From: Leifsonia shinshuensis | GTDB taxonomy: Bacteria; Actinomycetota; Actinomycetes; Actinomycetales; Microbacteriaceae | Length of the DNA stretch: 64,000 bases | Assembly (NCBI RefSeq): GCF_014217625.1 | Contig: NZ_CP043641.1 | Location: forward strand, 4,278,001 to 4,342,000 | Reading direction: 5' to 3' | Shown: in pieces, positions 8,562 through 17,642 of the stretch | How positions within the stretch are numbered: the first letter of the stretch is position 1 | Layout of the letters: each line of letters starts with the position of its first letter | The notes under the pieces: model-generated | The model's database searches: none | Seen by the model: the letters and a program-made list of their open reading frames with translations, nothing else | What the model was told of the DNA's origin: nothing | Position numbers and translations under genes: made by a program

Positions 8562-9428
8562 TCACGACGCGTCGAGGACCTCGCGGAGCCGGGCGGCGAA
8601 CTCCCGGGGCTTCCCCGGGTACCCCGAGTCCTCCGCGGCGAAGCCGCCGTGGTGGCTCGGGAAGACGACCGGCTCGGTGCCCAGCAGGGACGCGACCGCG
8701 GCGGAGGTGCGGCCGGTGAAGATGCCTTCCGACTCCTCGCCCACCGCGACGACGATGCGCGTCGGGGCGGCCTGCAGCGCGGCGATGTCCGGCCGGTACG
8801 CGGTGATCGCGACCGAGCGCTCCGACAGCAGCGGGTCGTCGCGTGAGCCGTCGTCGGCGGTGGGCATCCCGAACATCGCCGGGTCCGGCGCCGGGAGGGC
8901 GAAGTAGTCGTCGGTGAACTCGCCGCGCCACGACGTCATCATGACGAACGCGGCCATGCCCGCCCCGAAACCCTTCGCGTCGTATGCCGCGTGCACGTCG
9001 GCGAGGCCCCGCTCGGCGGCCTCCGCGTCGGGGAGGACGCCCGGCAGCGGCGGCTCGTGCGCGACCAGGGTGCGCACGTCCTCCGGGTGGGCGGCCACCA
9101 GGGCCAGCGCGGTCACGGCGCCGCCGCTGCTCGCGAACAGGTCGACGGGGCCGCCGCCGAGCTCCTGGATGACGGCGTGGACGTCCTCGGCCTGCGTGGT
9201 CGGCGTGTTGGTGACCTCGCCGTCGCTGCGGGTGCTGCGCCCGAGCCCCCGCGGGTCGTACGTGACGACCACGCGGTCCGGGAGGTACGACGCCAGCGCG
9301 CGGAAGCCGCTCGCGTCCATCGGCTGGCCGATCATGACCAGCGGGGGATGCTCGCCCGACGCGATCTCGGCGTCGGCCACGTCGTAGACGATCTCGGCTC
9401 CTGGCGTGGGGAGGGTGCGCGTTTCCAT
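8562..9428 (-). CDS. Alpha/beta hydrolase
   Basis: 288 residues, alpha/beta hydrolase fold. The oxyanion region is VMIGQPMDASGF, the strand YDPRGLGRSTRS is typical, and the nucleophile elbow reads ASSGGAV with Ser in G/S-x-S-G-G context. The catalytic Asp lies near VAVGEES and the His in PSHHGGF. No signal peptide, so it is cytoplasmic. The closest recognisable relatives are general esterase/haloperoxidase-like hydrolases; substrate is unknown. Upstream is the divergent YibE/F gene, so the promoter lies in 9429-9615. Confidence 0.85.
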   Translation of the reverse strand: METRTLPTPGAEIVYDVADAEIASGEHPPLVMIGQPMDASGFRALASYLPDRVVVTYDPRGLGRSTRSDGEVTNTPTTQAEDVHAVIQELGGGPVDLFASSGGAVTALALVAAHPEDVRTLVAHEPPLPGVLPDAEAAERGLADVHAAYDAKGFGAGMAAFVMMTSWRGEFTDDYFALPAPDPAMFGMPTADDGSRDDPLLSERSVAITAYRPDIAALQAAPTRIVVAVGEESEGIFTGRTSAAVASLLGTEPVVFPSHHGGFAAEDSGYPGKPREFAARLREVLDAS

Positions 9429-9615
9429 GGCGGACTCGTCTCGGTCGGCGAACGGGTGATGGTGTGGATGCTACGCGCTGGGCCGCGTGCTCTGCCACAC
9501 ACATCCGGCCATGCTCCGCCCACCATTCGGCCAGAGCCCGCCCACCGTTCGGCTGACCGGCCCGCGTTCACCACCACCGGCTACAGTGGCAGGTCGACCC
9601 CCGATCGGAGACCGG

Positions 9616-10944
9616 ATGGCCCACGCCCACGCCCACTCGCACGCCCCCACCGGCCGGACCCCGAAGGCGGGCCGAACACTGCGGGCCGTGGTCGCCGGCA
9701 TCTTGATAGCGGCGGCGCTCGCGACGGTGGCCGGACTGGCGCTGCTCTGGCCGGATCACGCGAAGGTGGTCACCGCGTCGTCCAAGATCGAGTTCGCGCC
9801 GAAGGGGACGACCTTCCCGACTGGGAGGATCGTCGCGCTGCAGCAGGACTGCCCCGGCTACTTCTCGTCGACCGCGACCGCTGCGCCGGGCGACACCCGC
9901 GCCTGTCAGCTTGCGAAGGTCCAGCTGCTGCAGGGGCCGCACGAGGGCCGCACCGTCACCATCCCGCTGCTCTGGCCGTACGCGACGGCGGGCCTGCACG
10001 TCGGCGACCAGCTGGAGCTCGTCCTCCCGCCGCAGAGCACGGCGAACGCCGCCCAGGGCAGCGGCACCGAGGGGATCACCGTCAACGGCGTGATCCGCGA
10101 CCAGTCGCTCTGGGCGTGGGCGATCGTGTTCGCGATCGTGGTGGTAGCGGTCGGCCTGCTCCGCGGCTTCATGGCGCTGCTGTCGCTGGGGTTCGCCGGC
10201 TTCATGCTCGTGACGTTCGTCCTCCCGGCCCTCGTGAGCGGCCGGCCGGGGCTGGCAGTGGGCGTCGTCGGCGGGTCCGCGATCATGTTCGTCGTGCTGT
10301 ATCTCGCGCACGGTCCGTCGGTCCGGACCAGCGTCGCCCTCCTCGGCACGCTGTTCGGGATCGCGCTCACGGCCGGGATCGCGCAGCTCGCCGTCACCAC
10401 GACCCACCTCACCGGGGTGACCGGCGACGTCGGCGGGATGCTCGCCGGCACCACGCAGATCGACTTCCGCGGGGTGCTGACCTGCGCGATCGTCATCGCC
10501 GGGCTCGGCGTCCTCAACGACGTGACCGTCACGCAGGCCTCCGCGGTCTGGGAGCTGCGGGCCGCGTCGCCCACGCTGACGCGCCGCCAGCTGTTCGGCC
10601 GCGCGATGCGGATCGGCCGCGACCACATCGCCTCCACCATCTACACGATCGCCTTCGCGTACGCGGGCGCGGCGATGGTGGTACTCATCGTCCTCTACCT
10701 CTACGACCGCTCCACGCTCAGCCTGCTGTCCCAGGAGGACCTCGCCGCGGAGGTCGTCCGCACCCTGTGCAGCGGCATCGGGCTCGTCCTCGCGGTCCCG
10801 GTCACCACGGCGATCGCCGCCGCGCTCGTCCCGGCGGAGGTCGTGGGCGCGGAGGAGAGCCGGCTGCTCGACGCGCTCAAGCTGCGCTGGTACTCCTTCA
10901 TCCCGCGGGCGGCGCCCGTCGAGGAGCCGTCGCGGCCGTACTGA
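9616..10944 (+). CDS. YibE/F family membrane protein
   Basis: 442 residues. A His-rich N-terminus (HAHAHSHAP) precedes one transmembrane helix (about 28-47), an extracytoplasmic domain with one Cys pair, and about seven further helices that form the YibE/F-like domain, with the characteristic G-L-G-V-L-N-D-V-T-V-T-Q segment. The family is uncharacterised; lactococcal YibE/YibF are only weakly linked to transport. I chose the ATG at 9616, where GATCGGAG gives a ribosome-binding site; the frame upstream to 9487 is low-complexity and Pro-rich. The His cluster may bind metal, which is inference. Confidence 0.86.
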   Translation: MAHAHAHSHAPTGRTPKAGRTLRAVVAGILIAAALATVAGLALLWPDHAKVVTASSKIEFAPKGTTFPTGRIVALQQDCPGYFSSTATAAPGDTRACQLAKVQLLQGPHEGRTVTIPLLWPYATAGLHVGDQLELVLPPQSTANAAQGSGTEGITVNGVIRDQSLWAWAIVFAIVVVAVGLLRGFMALLSLGFAGFMLVTFVLPALVSGRPGLAVGVVGGSAIMFVVLYLAHGPSVRTSVALLGTLFGIALTAGIAQLAVTTTHLTGVTGDVGGMLAGTTQIDFRGVLTCAIVIAGLGVLNDVTVTQASAVWELRAASPTLTRRQLFGRAMRIGRDHIASTIYTIAFAYAGAAMVVLIVLYLYDRSTLSLLSQEDLAAEVVRTLCSGIGLVLAVPVTTAIAAALVPAEVVGAEESRLLDALKLRWYSFIPRAAPVEEPSRPY

Positions 10945-10946
10945 CC

Positions 10947-10971
10947 GCCGGCCCGGCTGACGGGCGCCGGC
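10947..10971 (+). terminator. Possible terminator hairpin after YibE/F gene
   Basis: GCCGGCCCG pairs with CGGGCGCCGGC across a 5-nt loop with a 2-nt bulge, directly after the stop codon. There is no T-run, as is common for high-GC actinobacteria. Confidence 0.4.
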
Positions 10972-11127
10972 CGGGAGACCCGCCCGCACGAGGATGTGCC
11001 CCTCCGTCTACCCGAGAACTGGGGCGGCCGCCAGGCTTCGAGTTCGCTGATCCGGGCCGTTCATCCCAGGTCGGCGACCTACTGTTCTTGCGAAGGCGGG
11101 GGAACCGTTGTGAGACAGGAAATGAAC

Positions 11128-11310
11128 ATGGGTGCAGCGATTACTCCGCTGAGGAAGCCGACGCCCGTCGCGCACGTCGAGACCATCCCGGGGTCGGGTG
11201 ACGGCGAGAGCAGGACGATCAGCGTCCGCTGCTGGTGCCCGATCGGCCACGACCACACGTACGCCGAGTGGGTGGAGCTGTTCGGGCGGTCCCAGTACGA
11301 CGTGCGCTGA
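11128..11310 (+). CDS. Small hypothetical protein with CWC motif
   Basis: 60 residues that I do not recognise. Starting at the second of two ATGs gives the best spacing (7 nt) to the AGGA box; a start at 11122 would place that box against the codon. Notable is a C-W-C-P-I-G-H-D-H-T-Y stretch near residues 37-47: two Cys and two His close together could hold a metal ion, but no known family comes to mind. It is flanked by YibE/F upstream and a convergent SDR gene, and codon use looks native. Confidence 0.6.
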   Translation: MGAAITPLRKPTPVAHVETIPGSGDGESRTISVRCWCPIGHDHTYAEWVELFGRSQYDVR

Positions 11311-11333
11311 GCGCGCCCGCCCTCACCGCGCCC

Positions 11334-12083
11334 TCACCAGGGCGCGACGGTCCCGTCCCAGGAGAACAGCAGCCCGCTCGGCCCGTCGTCGGGCAGCGTC
11401 GCGAGCCGCACGGCGCCCTCCGCGGCCTCGGCCGGGTCGCCGCCGGCGCCCGCCGCACGCGGGTTCAGGTTGGTGGCGCGCAGGCCGGGGGCCAGGGCGT
11501 TGACCTTGACGCCGTCCGCGGCGAGGGCGTGGGAGTAGAAGATGGTCAGGCCGTCGAGCGCGGCCTTCGACGACCGGTAGGCCGCGCCGCGTCCCGACGA
11601 GGCGGCGACGTGGTCGAACTGCGGGTTCGGCCCGGTGCTCCAGGTCAGCGATCCGGTGCCGCTGGAGATGTTGACGATCCGGGGATGCGCGGAGCGGCGG
11701 AGTGCCGGGAGGAACGCGTTCGTCACGGCCACGACTCCGAACACGTTGGTCTCGTAGGTGCGCCGGAACACCTCCACGTCCACGTCGGTGACGACGTCCG
11801 CGATGTCGAGCGAGATGCCGGCGTTGTTGATCAGCACGTCCAGTGCAGGCACGGCCGCGGCGGCGGAGGCGACGCTGTCGGCGTCGGTGACGTCGAGCGG
11901 GAGGACGGTGCCGCCGACCTCGGCGGCCGTCTCCTCGCCGCGGGCACGGTCTCGGGCGCCGAGCAGGACGTTCCAGCCCCGTGCGGCGAGCTGCCGGGCG
12001 ATCTCCTTCCCGATGCCGCTGGTGGCGCCGGTGACGAGGACAGTGGGGGGAGTGGGGTCGGTGGTGGTGTTCACACCCTCCAT
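11334..12083 (-). CDS. SDR family NAD(P)-dependent oxidoreductase
   Basis: 249 residues, classical short-chain dehydrogenase. The cofactor-binding TGATSGIG is near residue 20, NNAG near 92, and the active-site Tyr-Lys reads Y-R-S-S-K. The Ser of the triad lies in IVNISSGTGSL. Substrate unknown. Its start (12083) overlaps the 3' end of the GH43 gene by 13 bp, so it is the last gene of the carbohydrate operon and could reduce or oxidise a sugar derived from it. The longer frame upstream belongs to the GH43 antisense. Confidence 0.87.
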   Translation of the reverse strand: MEGVNTTTDPTPPTVLVTGATSGIGKEIARQLAARGWNVLLGARDRARGEETAAEVGGTVLPLDVTDADSVASAAAAVPALDVLINNAGISLDIADVVTDVDVEVFRRTYETNVFGVVAVTNAFLPALRRSAHPRIVNISSGTGSLTWSTGPNPQFDHVAASSGRGAAYRSSKAALDGLTIFYSHALAADGVKVNALAPGLRATNLNPRAAGAGGDPAEAAEGAVRLATLPDDGPSGLLFSWDGTVAPW

Positions 12084-13084
12084 GCTGCGCCGGACCGTAC
12101 GACGGAGCCAGGCCCGGCGAGTACCACCTTCGGCACGTCGGCCTCCCAGGTCAGCGGCTGGACGAACAGCTGCCGCTTGCCGCCGACGGAGTTCCAGGCG
12201 TGGAAGGCGATCCGGTCGCTGCCGTCGTCCAGCCGGAGCACCGAGTTGTGGCCGGGGCCGAGGAGGCCGGTCAGCCGGGTGCTGAGGATGTCCGCCGCCT
12301 CGCGGACCTCGTGGGACCACGGGCCGAGCGGATGCGGCGCGGTCGCGACCGAGACGCCGTAGCCGTCGCCCTCCCAGCGGCCGCCGGAGAAGAACAGCCG
12401 GTAGGCGTCTCCGCGCCGGACGACGCTCGGGCCTTCGAGCGTGTGCCAGTCGAGGATGCGGCCGTACATCGGGCGGGCGCGCTCGAAGAGCTGCCAGTCG
12501 GCGTCGGGCGCGAGCACCGCGACGGGGTCGGAGCCGGGGCGCGTCGGGCTGTCGAGGCGCATCACCGCGAGGTGCGTGCCTGGCCGGTCGCCGGTGAGCA
12601 CGTCGCGGGCGAAGAACAGGTACCTGCTGCCGTCCGCGTCCTGGAACGGGTGCGCGTCGATGGCGAACGATTCGCCCGGAGTGAGGTTCACGCCCTGGTC
12701 GACGAACGGGCCGAGCGGGGAGTCCGCCCGCGCGACCCGGAGGTGGTGGCCGATGATCCCGTGGCCGACGGAGTAGTACATCCAGTAGGCGCCGTCCGCC
12801 GCGATGACTTCGGGCGCCCAGTAGGCGTCGCCGAGCGCCGGATCCGGCCGCTCCAGCACGCCGCCTGCGCTCGTCCAGTGCACGAGGTCGGGGGACCGGA
12901 GCGCCTCGAACGCGTGCGTCTCTGTGCCGTCGAGCGTGCGGTCGTCGCCCGAGCCGTAGGCGATGAACGCGCCGCCGAACCGGGCGAGGAACGGGTCGGC
13001 GAAGTAGCCGTCGTAGACCGGCTCGGCGTGCAGCGGCTCGGCGTGGAGCGGCACCGTGTGAGCCGGCTCAGAGCGCGAGCTCAT
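12071..13084 (-). CDS. Glycoside hydrolase family 43-like protein
   Basis: 337 residues folding as a five-bladed propeller. The three GH43 acidic residues are recognisable: the base Asp in G-Y-F-A-D-P-F, the pKa-modulating Asp in F-A-I-D-A-H-P-F and the acid Glu in H-T-L-E-G-P. WAPEV and MYYS motifs also fit. Members are arabinofuranosidases, xylosidases or galactosidases acting on plant oligosaccharides. No signal peptide, so it works on imported oligosaccharides. It overlaps the GH1-like gene by 17 bp and sits in the ABC importer operon. Confidence 0.85.
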   Translation of the reverse strand: MSSRSEPAHTVPLHAEPLHAEPVYDGYFADPFLARFGGAFIAYGSGDDRTLDGTETHAFEALRSPDLVHWTSAGGVLERPDPALGDAYWAPEVIAADGAYWMYYSVGHGIIGHHLRVARADSPLGPFVDQGVNLTPGESFAIDAHPFQDADGSRYLFFARDVLTGDRPGTHLAVMRLDSPTRPGSDPVAVLAPDADWQLFERARPMYGRILDWHTLEGPSVVRRGDAYRLFFSGGRWEGDGYGVSVATAPHPLGPWSHEVREAADILSTRLTGLLGPGHNSVLRLDDGSDRIAFHAWNSVGGKRQLFVQPLTWEADVPKVVLAGPGSVVRSGAAWRV

Positions 13085-14411
13085 CGGCGACCTCCTCCCC
13101 GGTCTCGGCGACAGACTCCGCAGCCAGCCGCGCGTACAGCGCCGCCGCCGCGGTGGGCACCCGCGCGAGGCGGCCGTCGGCCTGCTCGTCCAGCCGGATC
13201 ACCCCCATGCGCCGCAGGAACGGCGTCTTGGGCCGGATCCCGTCTCCGGAGTGCTGGCGCGCGGCGACGATGTCGTCGTCCACCACGAACTCCTCGACGT
13301 TGCGGCCCCCCGAGGCGTACGACCAGTCCACGAAGTCGAAGACCGGCCACCAGGTGTAGCCGCGGATGTCGAGCCCCTCGTCGCGCAGCTCCCCGATCGA
13401 CCGCACCGAGTCGTCCAGCCACGCGGAGCGGACCTCGTCGTCGCCTTCGATGCTCGTCTCGGTGATCAGCATCGGGAGCCCGTACCGGGCGGAGAACGCA
13501 CGCAGGCTGTCGGCGAGGCCGTCGCTCCAGCGATTGGTCGCGACCTGCGCCACCTCCTCGCCGCGCTGCACGAGCGTGCGCGGCGAGAGGTCGGGGTAGT
13601 AGTTGACGCCCAGCAGGTCGACGGTCGGCGGCGCGGCCGTCAGGCGCTCCAGGCGCTCCGGCGCCGCGCCCTGCTCCAGCAGCCAGCCGTGCAGCGGGTG
13701 GGAGGCGTCGACGCGGCCGAGCAGGAGGTCGGTCGGCAGCATCCCCACCGACTCCAGCAGCGCGGCGTGCCCGGCGAGAGCGGGATCGTCCGTCCGGTAG
13801 AGCGAGGAGGCCTCCACGTGCACGACGACCGCGTCCGGGTTCGCCGCGCGCACGGCGCGGATGGTCTCGGCCATGCCCTCCACGACGCCGAGGGTCACGG
13901 CCGTCCAGCCGTCCCAGCCGGTCAGCGACGGCGGCCAGACGCCCCGGAGGCCGCAGAACGACGCCGTCGTCAGCGGCTCGTTCAGCGGCGTCACGTGGTC
14001 CACGATCCCGCGGTAGCGCGCGGCGAAGGCGCCGGCGAACTCCGCGACCGTCTGCGGATATCGCGCGTCGGCGAACGACGCGCGCAGCCAGGTCGGCGTG
14101 CCGTAGTGCACGAGGTCCGCGATCACGGTGAGCCCGAGCTCGTCGGCTGCGTAGCGGAGGCGCTCGTCCAGCATCGACCAGTCGAACGTCCCCGGCGCGG
14201 TGTGCACCAACGGCCAGTTCACGCCGTACCGAACGACCGTCGCGCCGAGGTCGCGGACCGCCCGGAGGTCGTCCCGCCAGTTCTCGGTGTGCTCGGTGAG
14301 GTCGTACTCGTCCAGATCGGCCATCGCGAAGTGCTCCGGCGGGTAGACGCAGGTGTCCTCGATCCCGGCCGCCCAGGCGAACTCGCCCGGGCCCAGCCCC
14401 GCGGCCGTCAC
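13068..14411 (-). CDS. Glycoside hydrolase family 1-like protein
   Basis: 447 residues from a GTG at 14411 that overlaps the permease stop (GTGA). It has the GH1/clan-A barrel with the acid-base Glu in TPLNEP (E145) and the nucleophile in LITETS (E318), where typical GH1 enzymes have TxNEP and I/V-T-E-N-G. It is a cytoplasmic beta-glycosidase candidate for oligosaccharides brought in by the neighbouring importer. Between these, LLGVNYYPD and the TWWPVFDFVDWSYA segment fit GH1. The sugar specificity is not readable. Confidence 0.83.
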   Translation of the reverse strand: MTAAGLGPGEFAWAAGIEDTCVYPPEHFAMADLDEYDLTEHTENWRDDLRAVRDLGATVVRYGVNWPLVHTAPGTFDWSMLDERLRYAADELGLTVIADLVHYGTPTWLRASFADARYPQTVAEFAGAFAARYRGIVDHVTPLNEPLTTASFCGLRGVWPPSLTGWDGWTAVTLGVVEGMAETIRAVRAANPDAVVVHVEASSLYRTDDPALAGHAALLESVGMLPTDLLLGRVDASHPLHGWLLEQGAAPERLERLTAAPPTVDLLGVNYYPDLSPRTLVQRGEEVAQVATNRWSDGLADSLRAFSARYGLPMLITETSIEGDDEVRSAWLDDSVRSIGELRDEGLDIRGYTWWPVFDFVDWSYASGGRNVEEFVVDDDIVAARQHSGDGIRPKTPFLRRMGVIRLDEQADGRLARVPTAAAALYARLAAESVAETGEEVADELAL

Positions 14412-15265
14412 TTGAGCCCCGTCGTGGCGACGCCGGCCACGAAGTACTTCTGCGCGAAGAAGAACGCGACGGCGATCGGGATGAGCGAGATGGTGGCTCC
14501 CGCGAGCAGCACGGCGTGGTCGGTCACATGCTGGCCACCGAACAGGGTCAGGCCGGCGGGCAGCGTGAGCATGTTCGGGTCGCTGGTGACGACGAGCGGC
14601 CAGAGCAGGTCGTTCCAGAGGTTCATGAAGTTGAGGATCGCGACGGTGGCGATGGCGGGCTTGGCCAGCGGCAGGATGATCCTCCAGTAGATGCGGAAGT
14701 GGCCGGCGCCGTCGATCCGGGCGGCCTCGTCCAGTTCGGTCGGGATGCTGATGAAGAACTGCCGGAACAGGAAGATCCCGAAGGCGCTCGTCGCGCGCGG
14801 CACGATCAGCCCCTGGTAGGTGTTCAGCCAGCCGAAGTGGAACAGCTCGATGAACACCGGGATGAGGGTCACCTGGAACGGCACCATCAGCGTCGCGATC
14901 ACCAGGATGAACGCGAGGTTGCGGCCGCGGAACTTCAGCCGGGCCAGCGCGTACGCGCACATCGAGTCGAACAGCAGCGTGAGCGCCGTGGTGACGCCCG
15001 CGAACAGGAACGTGTTGCCGAGCAACCGCAGGAACGGCAGTTGCTCCCAGACGCCGAGGTAGCCGTGCAGCGTGATCGAGGTGGGGAAGAGCGAGGCCGG
15101 GTTGCCGAACAGGTCGCTCTCGCTGCGGAACGAGCCGGACACCATCCAGATGAACGGCACGATCGCGAAGAGGACGCCGATCCCGAGAAGGATCCATTTG
15201 GACGACGCGGCGAGGCCGGCGAGGGCGCCCGGCCGTCTCATGCGGACACCGGTTTCAGTCGACAT
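14408..15265 (-). CDS. Carbohydrate ABC transporter permease (MalG type)
   Basis: 285 residues with six transmembrane helices and the EAA loop (DEAARIDGAGHFRIYWRIIL) that docks the ATPase. MalG-type permeases pair with a MalF-type partner, whose 3' end overlaps this start by 11 bp. No ATPase gene is in the cluster; in actinobacteria a shared MsiK-like ATPase serves such importers. Confidence 0.93.
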   Translation of the reverse strand: MSTETGVRMRRPGALAGLAASSKWILLGIGVLFAIVPFIWMVSGSFRSESDLFGNPASLFPTSITLHGYLGVWEQLPFLRLLGNTFLFAGVTTALTLLFDSMCAYALARLKFRGRNLAFILVIATLMVPFQVTLIPVFIELFHFGWLNTYQGLIVPRATSAFGIFLFRQFFISIPTELDEAARIDGAGHFRIYWRIILPLAKPAIATVAILNFMNLWNDLLWPLVVTSDPNMLTLPAGLTLFGGQHVTDHAVLLAGATISLIPIAVAFFFAQKYFVAGVATTGLK

Positions 15266-16241
15266 CGTTGTACCTGAACAATCTGAGCTGGAGGAGCGAG
15301 AGGAGCATGATGATCGCGAACAGGACCCACGAGATCGCCGACGCGTAGCCGGTCTGGTAGTTCACGAAACCGTCGCGGTAGATGAGGTTCACCAGGCTGT
15401 CGGTGCGGAACACCGGGCCGCCGTCGGTCATCACGTAGACCAGGTCGAACACCTGCAGCGACTGGATGGTGAGGATCATCGTGGCGAACAGCAGGGTCGG
15501 CCGCACGCTCGGGATGGTGATGTGCAGCGTGAGCTGCCGGTTGTTCGCGCCGTCGAGCCGGCCGGCCTCGTAGCGCTCGGCCGGGACCGCCTTCAGCGCG
15601 GCGACGAACAGGATCATGGCGAATCCGACGCTGCGCCAGACGGCCACGAAGATGACGCTCGGCAGCGCGAGGGAGGTCGACTGCAGCCAGGCGACCGGCT
15701 GGAGGCCGAGCAGCTGGGTGAGGCCCCCCACCAGTCCGATGCTCGGGTCGAGCAGGAACTTCCAGACCAGGCCGATGGTGACGAACGACACGATCGTGGG
15801 GAAGAAGTAGATCGAGCGGACGACCCGGGTGATCAGGTTGTCCTTGAGTAGCAGCAGCGCGGAGCCGAAGCCGAGGGTGATCTGGAGGACGACGGCGAAC
15901 GCGGTGAAGACCAGGGTGACGCCGAGGGCATTCCAGAACTGGGGGTCCTGGAAGAGCTTGATGTAGTTGCCGAAGCCGAGGAAGGTCTGGCTCGACGCGC
16001 CGATGGTCCAGTCGAAGAAGCTGTAGTACAGCGTCTGCAGGATCGGGAACAGGACGAAGACGCCCAGGATGATCAGGCTCGGCGCCATGAACAGCCACGC
16101 CGGCTGGAATCGCAGCCGGCGGCGCGGGCTCGTCTCCCCGCGCGTGCCCGGGCGCCCGGACCGCTCCGCGTCCCGGGGGAGGGGACCCGCCCCGTCCCGC
16201 GCGGGGCGGGACAGGGCGGGCTCGGTGGTGTGGGTGCTCAC
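15255..16241 (-). CDS. Sugar ABC transporter permease (MalF type)
   Basis: 328 residues from a GTG at 16241 that overlaps the TAG of the binding-protein gene by one base. An Arg/Pro-rich cytoplasmic N-terminus of about 50 residues precedes six helices. The EAA loop reads A-G-R-L-D-G-A-N-N-R-Q-L-T-L-H-I-T-I-P, standard for MalF-type sugar permeases. With its MalG partner it forms the channel of the importer. Confidence 0.93.
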   Translation of the reverse strand: MSTHTTEPALSRPARDGAGPLPRDAERSGRPGTRGETSPRRRLRFQPAWLFMAPSLIILGVFVLFPILQTLYYSFFDWTIGASSQTFLGFGNYIKLFQDPQFWNALGVTLVFTAFAVVLQITLGFGSALLLLKDNLITRVVRSIYFFPTIVSFVTIGLVWKFLLDPSIGLVGGLTQLLGLQPVAWLQSTSLALPSVIFVAVWRSVGFAMILFVAALKAVPAERYEAGRLDGANNRQLTLHITIPSVRPTLLFATMILTIQSLQVFDLVYVMTDGGPVFRTDSLVNLIYRDGFVNYQTGYASAISWVLFAIIMLLSLLQLRLFRYNDVD

Positions 16242-17506
16242 TACTTGCTGCACCCGGTGAGGCTGTCGATCGTCTTGGCCGCGTCGGCGGTGGCGGAGGC
16301 GACCGAGGTGCCGCGGGTGATCTGGCCGATCAGCGGCACGTACGCGTTGGCGTCGACCTGGGTCGCGTTGGTGACGTGCGGCAGGTAGAGCCGCGAGTCC
16401 GGGACCTGGGAGGTGAAGATCGACACGGTCGGGTCGGCCTTCAGCTTGGCGTCGTCGGCGAGGTCGGTGCGCAGCGGCGGGAAGCCGGTCTGCAGCGAGA
16501 ACTTCTCCTGCGCGGTCTTGCTGGTCCAGTAGGCCAGGAACTCCTGTGCCTCCTGCGGGTGCTTCGTCTTGGCCGAGATGGCGAGCGGCGCAGTGGAGCC
16601 GAGCGTCACGCTCGAGCCGTCGACGCCGACCGGGACCTTCGCGATGCCGAGGTCGATGCCGGCGGACTTGTAGCCGGGGGCCGCCCACGGTCCGTTGATC
16701 TCCATCGCAGCCTTGCCGGCCGAGAACAGCGAGTCGGCCTGGGCGCCGGTCTGCCCGACGGGGGAGATCTTGTCCTGGACGACCAGGTCGCTCCACGTCG
16801 ACAGGCTCTTCTGCCCTGCACTGGTCTGCACGACGCTGCAGCCCTTCGCGTCGACGATGTCGCCGCCCTCCAGCCACTGCAGGATCGGCCACATCTGGAT
16901 GGTCTGGTTGTCCGCCAGCGACAGGCCGTACTGCGTCTGGCCGCCGTTCAGCGTCAGCTTCTTGGCGTCGGCCTGCAGCTCGGCGACGGTGCTGGGCGGG
17001 TTGGCGATCCCGGCCGCGGCGAACGCCTTCTTGTTGTAGTAGAGGCTGAGCGTCGCGAAGTTGGCCGGGACGGCGTAGAGCTTGCCATCGTAGGTGAACT
17101 CCTTGACGGTGCCAGGGGCGAGCTTGTCGGTGTTGATCTTCGTGTCGCCCGAGCCGGTGTCGGTGATGGCGAGGACCGAGTTGGTCTTCACGTACTGGGC
17201 GATCGCGTTCGGGTCGCTGGAGGGCGCCGCGATGTCGGGGCCCTGCCCGGTCAGCCATGCCGAGGGCAGCTTCTGGGCGATGGTGTCCCAGGGCTGCACG
17301 TTCATGGTGACGTGGATGTTCGGGTGCGAGGCGTTGAAGTCCTTGACGATCGTGTCGTACCCCGGACGGTCGCCGCCGGTGAAGCCGGTCCAGACGGTGA
17401 GGTCGACCTTGCCGCCTGCGGTGCCGGACGTGCCGGAGCAGGCCGTGAGCGCGAGCATCGACGCGGCGACGCCGGCGGCGACGACGAGGGATCTGCGGAT
17501 TTTCAT
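16241..17506 (-). CDS. Extracellular solute-binding lipoprotein, family 1
   Basis: 421 residues. The N-terminus is a lipoprotein signal ending in the lipobox L-T-A-C (Cys about residue 23), followed by a Ser/Gly-Thr linker. The remainder is a family-1 sugar-binding protein (KVDLTVWTGFTGGDRPGYD, then WPILQWLEGGD and AMEINGPWA). It should capture an oligosaccharide at the outer membrane face. The ribosome-binding site AAAGGAG overlaps a half-copy (TGCTCAAA) of the operator motif found upstream of the LacI gene. The 136-bp gap to that regulator is purine-rich and holds no hairpin that I can see. Confidence 0.93.
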   Translation of the reverse strand: MKIRRSLVVAAGVAASMLALTACSGTSGTAGGKVDLTVWTGFTGGDRPGYDTIVKDFNASHPNIHVTMNVQPWDTIAQKLPSAWLTGQGPDIAAPSSDPNAIAQYVKTNSVLAITDTGSGDTKINTDKLAPGTVKEFTYDGKLYAVPANFATLSLYYNKKAFAAAGIANPPSTVAELQADAKKLTLNGGQTQYGLSLADNQTIQMWPILQWLEGGDIVDAKGCSVVQTSAGQKSLSTWSDLVVQDKISPVGQTGAQADSLFSAGKAAMEINGPWAAPGYKSAGIDLGIAKVPVGVDGSSVTLGSTAPLAISAKTKHPQEAQEFLAYWTSKTAQEKFSLQTGFPPLRTDLADDAKLKADPTVSIFTSQVPDSRLYLPHVTNATQVDANAYVPLIGQITRGTSVASATADAAKTIDSLTGCSK

Positions 17507-17642
17507 CGAGTGTTCTCCTTTGAGCAGTGCAGATGAGGGGAGGGGGCGGTGCTGTGGGTGGGGTGGAGAGGGGATGGTGCGAGTGGGGCGAGGTGGAGCG
17601 GTATCGGGGAAGGGTCAGGGGAATCGGGTCAGGGGGAGTGGG

